This document shows, piece after piece, positions 61,847-64,000 of a stretch of 64,000 bases of DNA. The notes under the pieces are model-generated. The model did no database searches, had not been told where the DNA came from, and saw nothing but the letters and a program-made list of their open reading frames with translations. Each line of letters opens with the position of its first letter. Position 1 is the first letter of the stretch. Location of the stretch: contig JARKND010000005.1 of NCBI GenBank assembly GCA_029309925.1, positions 682,001 through 746,000 of the forward strand. Reading direction: 5' to 3'. The DNA comes from Fulvivirgaceae bacterium JP3-4 (GTDB lineage: Bacteria > Bacteroidota > Bacteroidia > Cytophagales > Cyclobacteriaceae). Made by a program: the position numbers and the translations under genes.

Positions 61847-62868
61847 TGGAAAGAAAAAAAGTCTTAGTAACGGGAGCAGCCGGATATATTGGGGCTCACA
61901 CAGTGGTTGAGTTGTTCAATTCAGGCTACGAGCCGGTGATGATTGATAATTTTTCCAAAAGCGACAAAACCTTACTGTCAGGCATTCGGGCAATTACAGG
62001 TAAAGATTTCAAGTTTTACGAAGGTGATTGTAATGACAATATCTTTTTGGAAAACGTTTTATCGCAAGAACGAGAATTGTCTTGCATTCTACATTTTGCC
62101 GCATTCAAATCCGTGGGCGAGTCGGTGGCTCAACCATTGATGTATTATAAAAACAACGTGGGCTCCTTGATAACCTTGTTGGAGGTGATGAAAAAATTCA
62201 ATCAAAACAAATTGATTTTTTCTTCTTCCTGCACTGTCTACGGCCAGCCCGATTCTATTCCTGTCAATGAGAGCGCACCTTTTAAGAGAGCCGAGTCGCC
62301 TTATGGCGCAACCAAACAAATGTGCGAGCGGATACTGGAGGACGTGGTCGGGAATGGTTTTAAAATCATTTCTTTGAGATATTTCAACCCGATAGGCGCA
62401 CACCCTTCTGCACAACTGGGTGAATTGCCTGTGGGAGCACCTAATAATCTTGTCCCTTACATTACTCAAACAGCGGCCAAGGTCCGAAATAAATTAACTG
62501 TTTTTGGAAATGACTATAACACTCCGGATGGATCATGCATCCGGGATTTTATTCATGTGGTTGACCTTGCTGTAGCCCATGTTCGTGCGATGGAATTTTT
62601 GGATCGTGCCCAGTCTCCAACCCTGTTGGAAACCTTTAACCTCGGAACCGGGGTTGGCGTTTCTGTCCTTGAGCTTGTTAATGAATTTAAGAAAGTTACC
62701 AACGTTGAAGTGCCATTTACAATCGGACCACGCAGGCCAGGCGATGTTGAAAAGGTATATGGCGATCCGACAAAAGCAAACAAATTGCTCGATTGGAAAA
62801 CAAAATATTCAATTCAGGATTCTTTGCTTCATGCTTGGCAGTGGGAAAAGAAAATCAGGGGCATTTGA
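61843..62868 (+). CDS. galE: UDP-glucose 4-epimerase-like (GalE)
   Basis: A 341-aa short-chain-dehydrogenase-type epimerase. The NAD loop is GAAGYIGAHT (11-20). The catalytic Tyr and Lys are in SPYGATKQM near 154-158. The substrate block is SSCTVYGQPDSIPV. FNLGTGVGVSVLELVNEF and RRPGDVEKVYGDP near the end are typical of GalE. An ATG 3 nt later is also possible. It could act on UDP-GlcNAc or UDP-Glc. It overlaps the dehydrogenase gene by 4 nt and is followed by the aminotransferase. Confidence 0.93.
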   Translation: MMERKKVLVTGAAGYIGAHTVVELFNSGYEPVMIDNFSKSDKTLLSGIRAITGKDFKFYEGDCNDNIFLENVLSQERELSCILHFAAFKSVGESVAQPLMYYKNNVGSLITLLEVMKKFNQNKLIFSSSCTVYGQPDSIPVNESAPFKRAESPYGATKQMCERILEDVVGNGFKIISLRYFNPIGAHPSAQLGELPVGAPNNLVPYITQTAAKVRNKLTVFGNDYNTPDGSCIRDFIHVVDLAVAHVRAMEFLDRAQSPTLLETFNLGTGVGVSVLELVNEFKKVTNVEVPFTIGPRRPGDVEKVYGDPTKANKLLDWKTKYSIQDSLLHAWQWEKKIRGI

Positions 62869-62877
62869 ATTTACCAT

Positions 62878-64000
62878 ATGAGTTCAATTAAAATGGTTGA
62901 TCTGCATGGTCAGTATCTGAAAATCAAGGAAGACATCGACTATGCCATTGAAAAGGTTCTCACTTCAACTGACTTCATCCAGGGGGAAGATGTTAAACAA
63001 TTTACAAAGTCCTTATCGGAATTTATTGGAGGCGCATACACCGTGACCTGCGCAAATGGCACGGATGCTTTACAAATTGCAATGATGGCGCTTGGCCTTC
63101 AGCGGGGTGATGAAGTTATTTTGCCGGTCCACACTTATGTGGCCACAGCCGAAGTAATTGCACTATTGGGATTGACACCTGTATTTGTTGATGTAATTGA
63201 AGATACTTTCACCATTGATGTAAGTCAGCTTGCCCATAAGATTACCTCCAGGACGAAAGCAATCGTTCCTGTCCATCTGTATGGCCAGTGCGCAGAAATG
63301 GAGCCGATTACAAAAATTGCGAGGCAGCATAACTTTTATATAATTGAAGACGCAGCGCAATCTTTGAATGCGATTTATCGCTTTTCTGATGGTACACAAC
63401 GAGCCGCGGGTACCATTGGAGATATTGGTACCACCTCTTTTTTTCCATCTAAAAACCTTGGCTGTTATGGGGATGGAGGAGCTATGTTCACAAACAATCA
63501 AGACGTGGCTGATCTGCTCCGTATGATCGCTAATCACGGCCAGCGTGTAAAATATCATCATGAAGTAGTTGGCGTTAATAGCAGACTTGATACTTTGCAA
63601 GCCGCAATTCTCAACGTAAAACTGAGGCACATCAATGATTACACCGAGAAACGGCAGGCGGTAGCAGCAAGCTATGATGAATTGCTGAGAGAATTGAGTG
63701 AGATTGTTGTTCCCGCCCGAGCATGGTATTCAACACACGTTTTTCATCAGTACACCATCAAAGCTCCGAGGCGTGATGACTTGAAAAAATACCTTGAGAG
63801 AAAGGGAGTACCAACGATGATTTACTATCCGGTTCCGCTTCATCTGCAGAAAGCCTATCAGAATTTTGCGTATCCAAAGGGATCGTTTCCCGTAACAGAA
63901 AAACTTTCGGGAACAGTTTTGTCGCTTCCTATTCACACCGAGATGACAAATGGTGAAGTTGAATTCATTGCCAGTTGCATAAAGGAGTTTTATGGCAAAC
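62878..64000 (+). CDS. DegT/DnrJ/EryC1/StrS sugar aminotransferase (partial, C-terminus off window)
   Basis: The frame runs from the ATG at 62878 to the window edge, 374 codons, which is nearly the full family length. The N-terminus has MVDLHGQYLKIKEDI and FIQGEDVKQFT. The cofactor phosphate loop is TCANGTDALQIAM, and the sugar-site segment is PVHTYVATAEV. The PLP lysine lies in FFPSKNLGCYGDGG near residue 193. Such enzymes add an amino group to a nucleotide-linked keto sugar. It sits 9 nt after galE, in the same operon. Confidence 0.93.
   Translation, partial: MSSIKMVDLHGQYLKIKEDIDYAIEKVLTSTDFIQGEDVKQFTKSLSEFIGGAYTVTCANGTDALQIAMMALGLQRGDEVILPVHTYVATAEVIALLGLTPVFVDVIEDTFTIDVSQLAHKITSRTKAIVPVHLYGQCAEMEPITKIARQHNFYIIEDAAQSLNAIYRFSDGTQRAAGTIGDIGTTSFFPSKNLGCYGDGGAMFTNNQDVADLLRMIANHGQRVKYHHEVVGVNSRLDTLQAAILNVKLRHINDYTEKRQAVAASYDELLRELSEIVVPARAWYSTHVFHQYTIKAPRRDDLKKYLERKGVPTMIYYPVPLHLQKAYQNFAYPKGSFPVTEKLSGTVLSLPIHTEMTNGEVEFIASCIKEFYGK

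Overview
The window is a gene-dense chromosomal stretch from a member of the Bacteroidota, most likely the order Cytophagales (inference). Evidence for this: several genes carry a TAnnTTTG-type -7 element and few show a clear Shine-Dalgarno sequence; the IleRS has the GIHH signature that I recall from Bacteroidota IleRS; a LytTR response regulator, DUF3667, DUF2520 and WbqC proteins are present; and the cytochrome c genes follow a ccmB-C-D-E-F order. I see no rRNA, tRNA, IS element, prophage or CRISPR array.

Layout. 0-7 kb: a lipoprotein cut by the window edge, a WbqC protein, clpC, an alpha/beta-hydrolase-TPR protein and a LytTR regulator. 7-13.3 kb (minus strand): uvrA with a small membrane protein, an aldo/keto reductase-NIPSNAP pair, a cupin and an MFS carrier. 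13.6-16.9 kb: an ECF sigma/anti-sigma/gmk operon, then a ferredoxin, its NADP reductase and a MarR regulator. 17-26 kb: an MFS carrier, a CHASE3-PAS histidine kinase, VOC and Crp-type proteins, a DODA-type dioxygenase, two YceI paralogues and hemB. 26-38.7 kb: DUF3667, DUF2520, prmC, ribD, a cupin, free-methionine sulfoxide reductase, a membrane-anchored MutS-like ATPase, a Tat-exported HisC-like aminotransferase, a cysteine desulfurase, glmM and mazG. 38.7-54.7 kb: a cation/proton antiporter, glyS, an MtfA-type peptidase, a LURP-one/scramblase-like protein, dGTPase, an RND exporter, ileS, lspA and an amino acid permease. 54.8-60.5 kb (minus strand): a Wzz-like protein and ccmBCDEF. 60.6 kb to the end: the start of a surface-polysaccharide locus (nucleotide-sugar dehydrogenase, galE, DegT/DnrJ aminotransferase).

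Most of the genes are housekeeping genes. The unusual material is between them. At least seven intergenic regions hold short arrays of degenerate 7-nt units, often as two inverted arms that would fold into a long imperfect hairpin. A second class uses 8-9-nt units. A structured repeat of about 150 bp occurs twice around the scramblase-like gene, and a three-unit repeat of 160-180 bp lies upstream of ileS. In two places the 7-nt arms fill a convergent gene junction almost exactly, and in one they encode the last residues of both proteins. This repeat system is the best candidate in the window for something undescribed.

Protein-level points of note: IleRS has GIHH in place of HIGH; CcmE has CxxxY in place of the haem-binding HxxxY; HemB has the metal site of the non-zinc type; a MutS-family ATPase has membrane segments; and a likely MarR operator lies upstream of the ferredoxin reductase.
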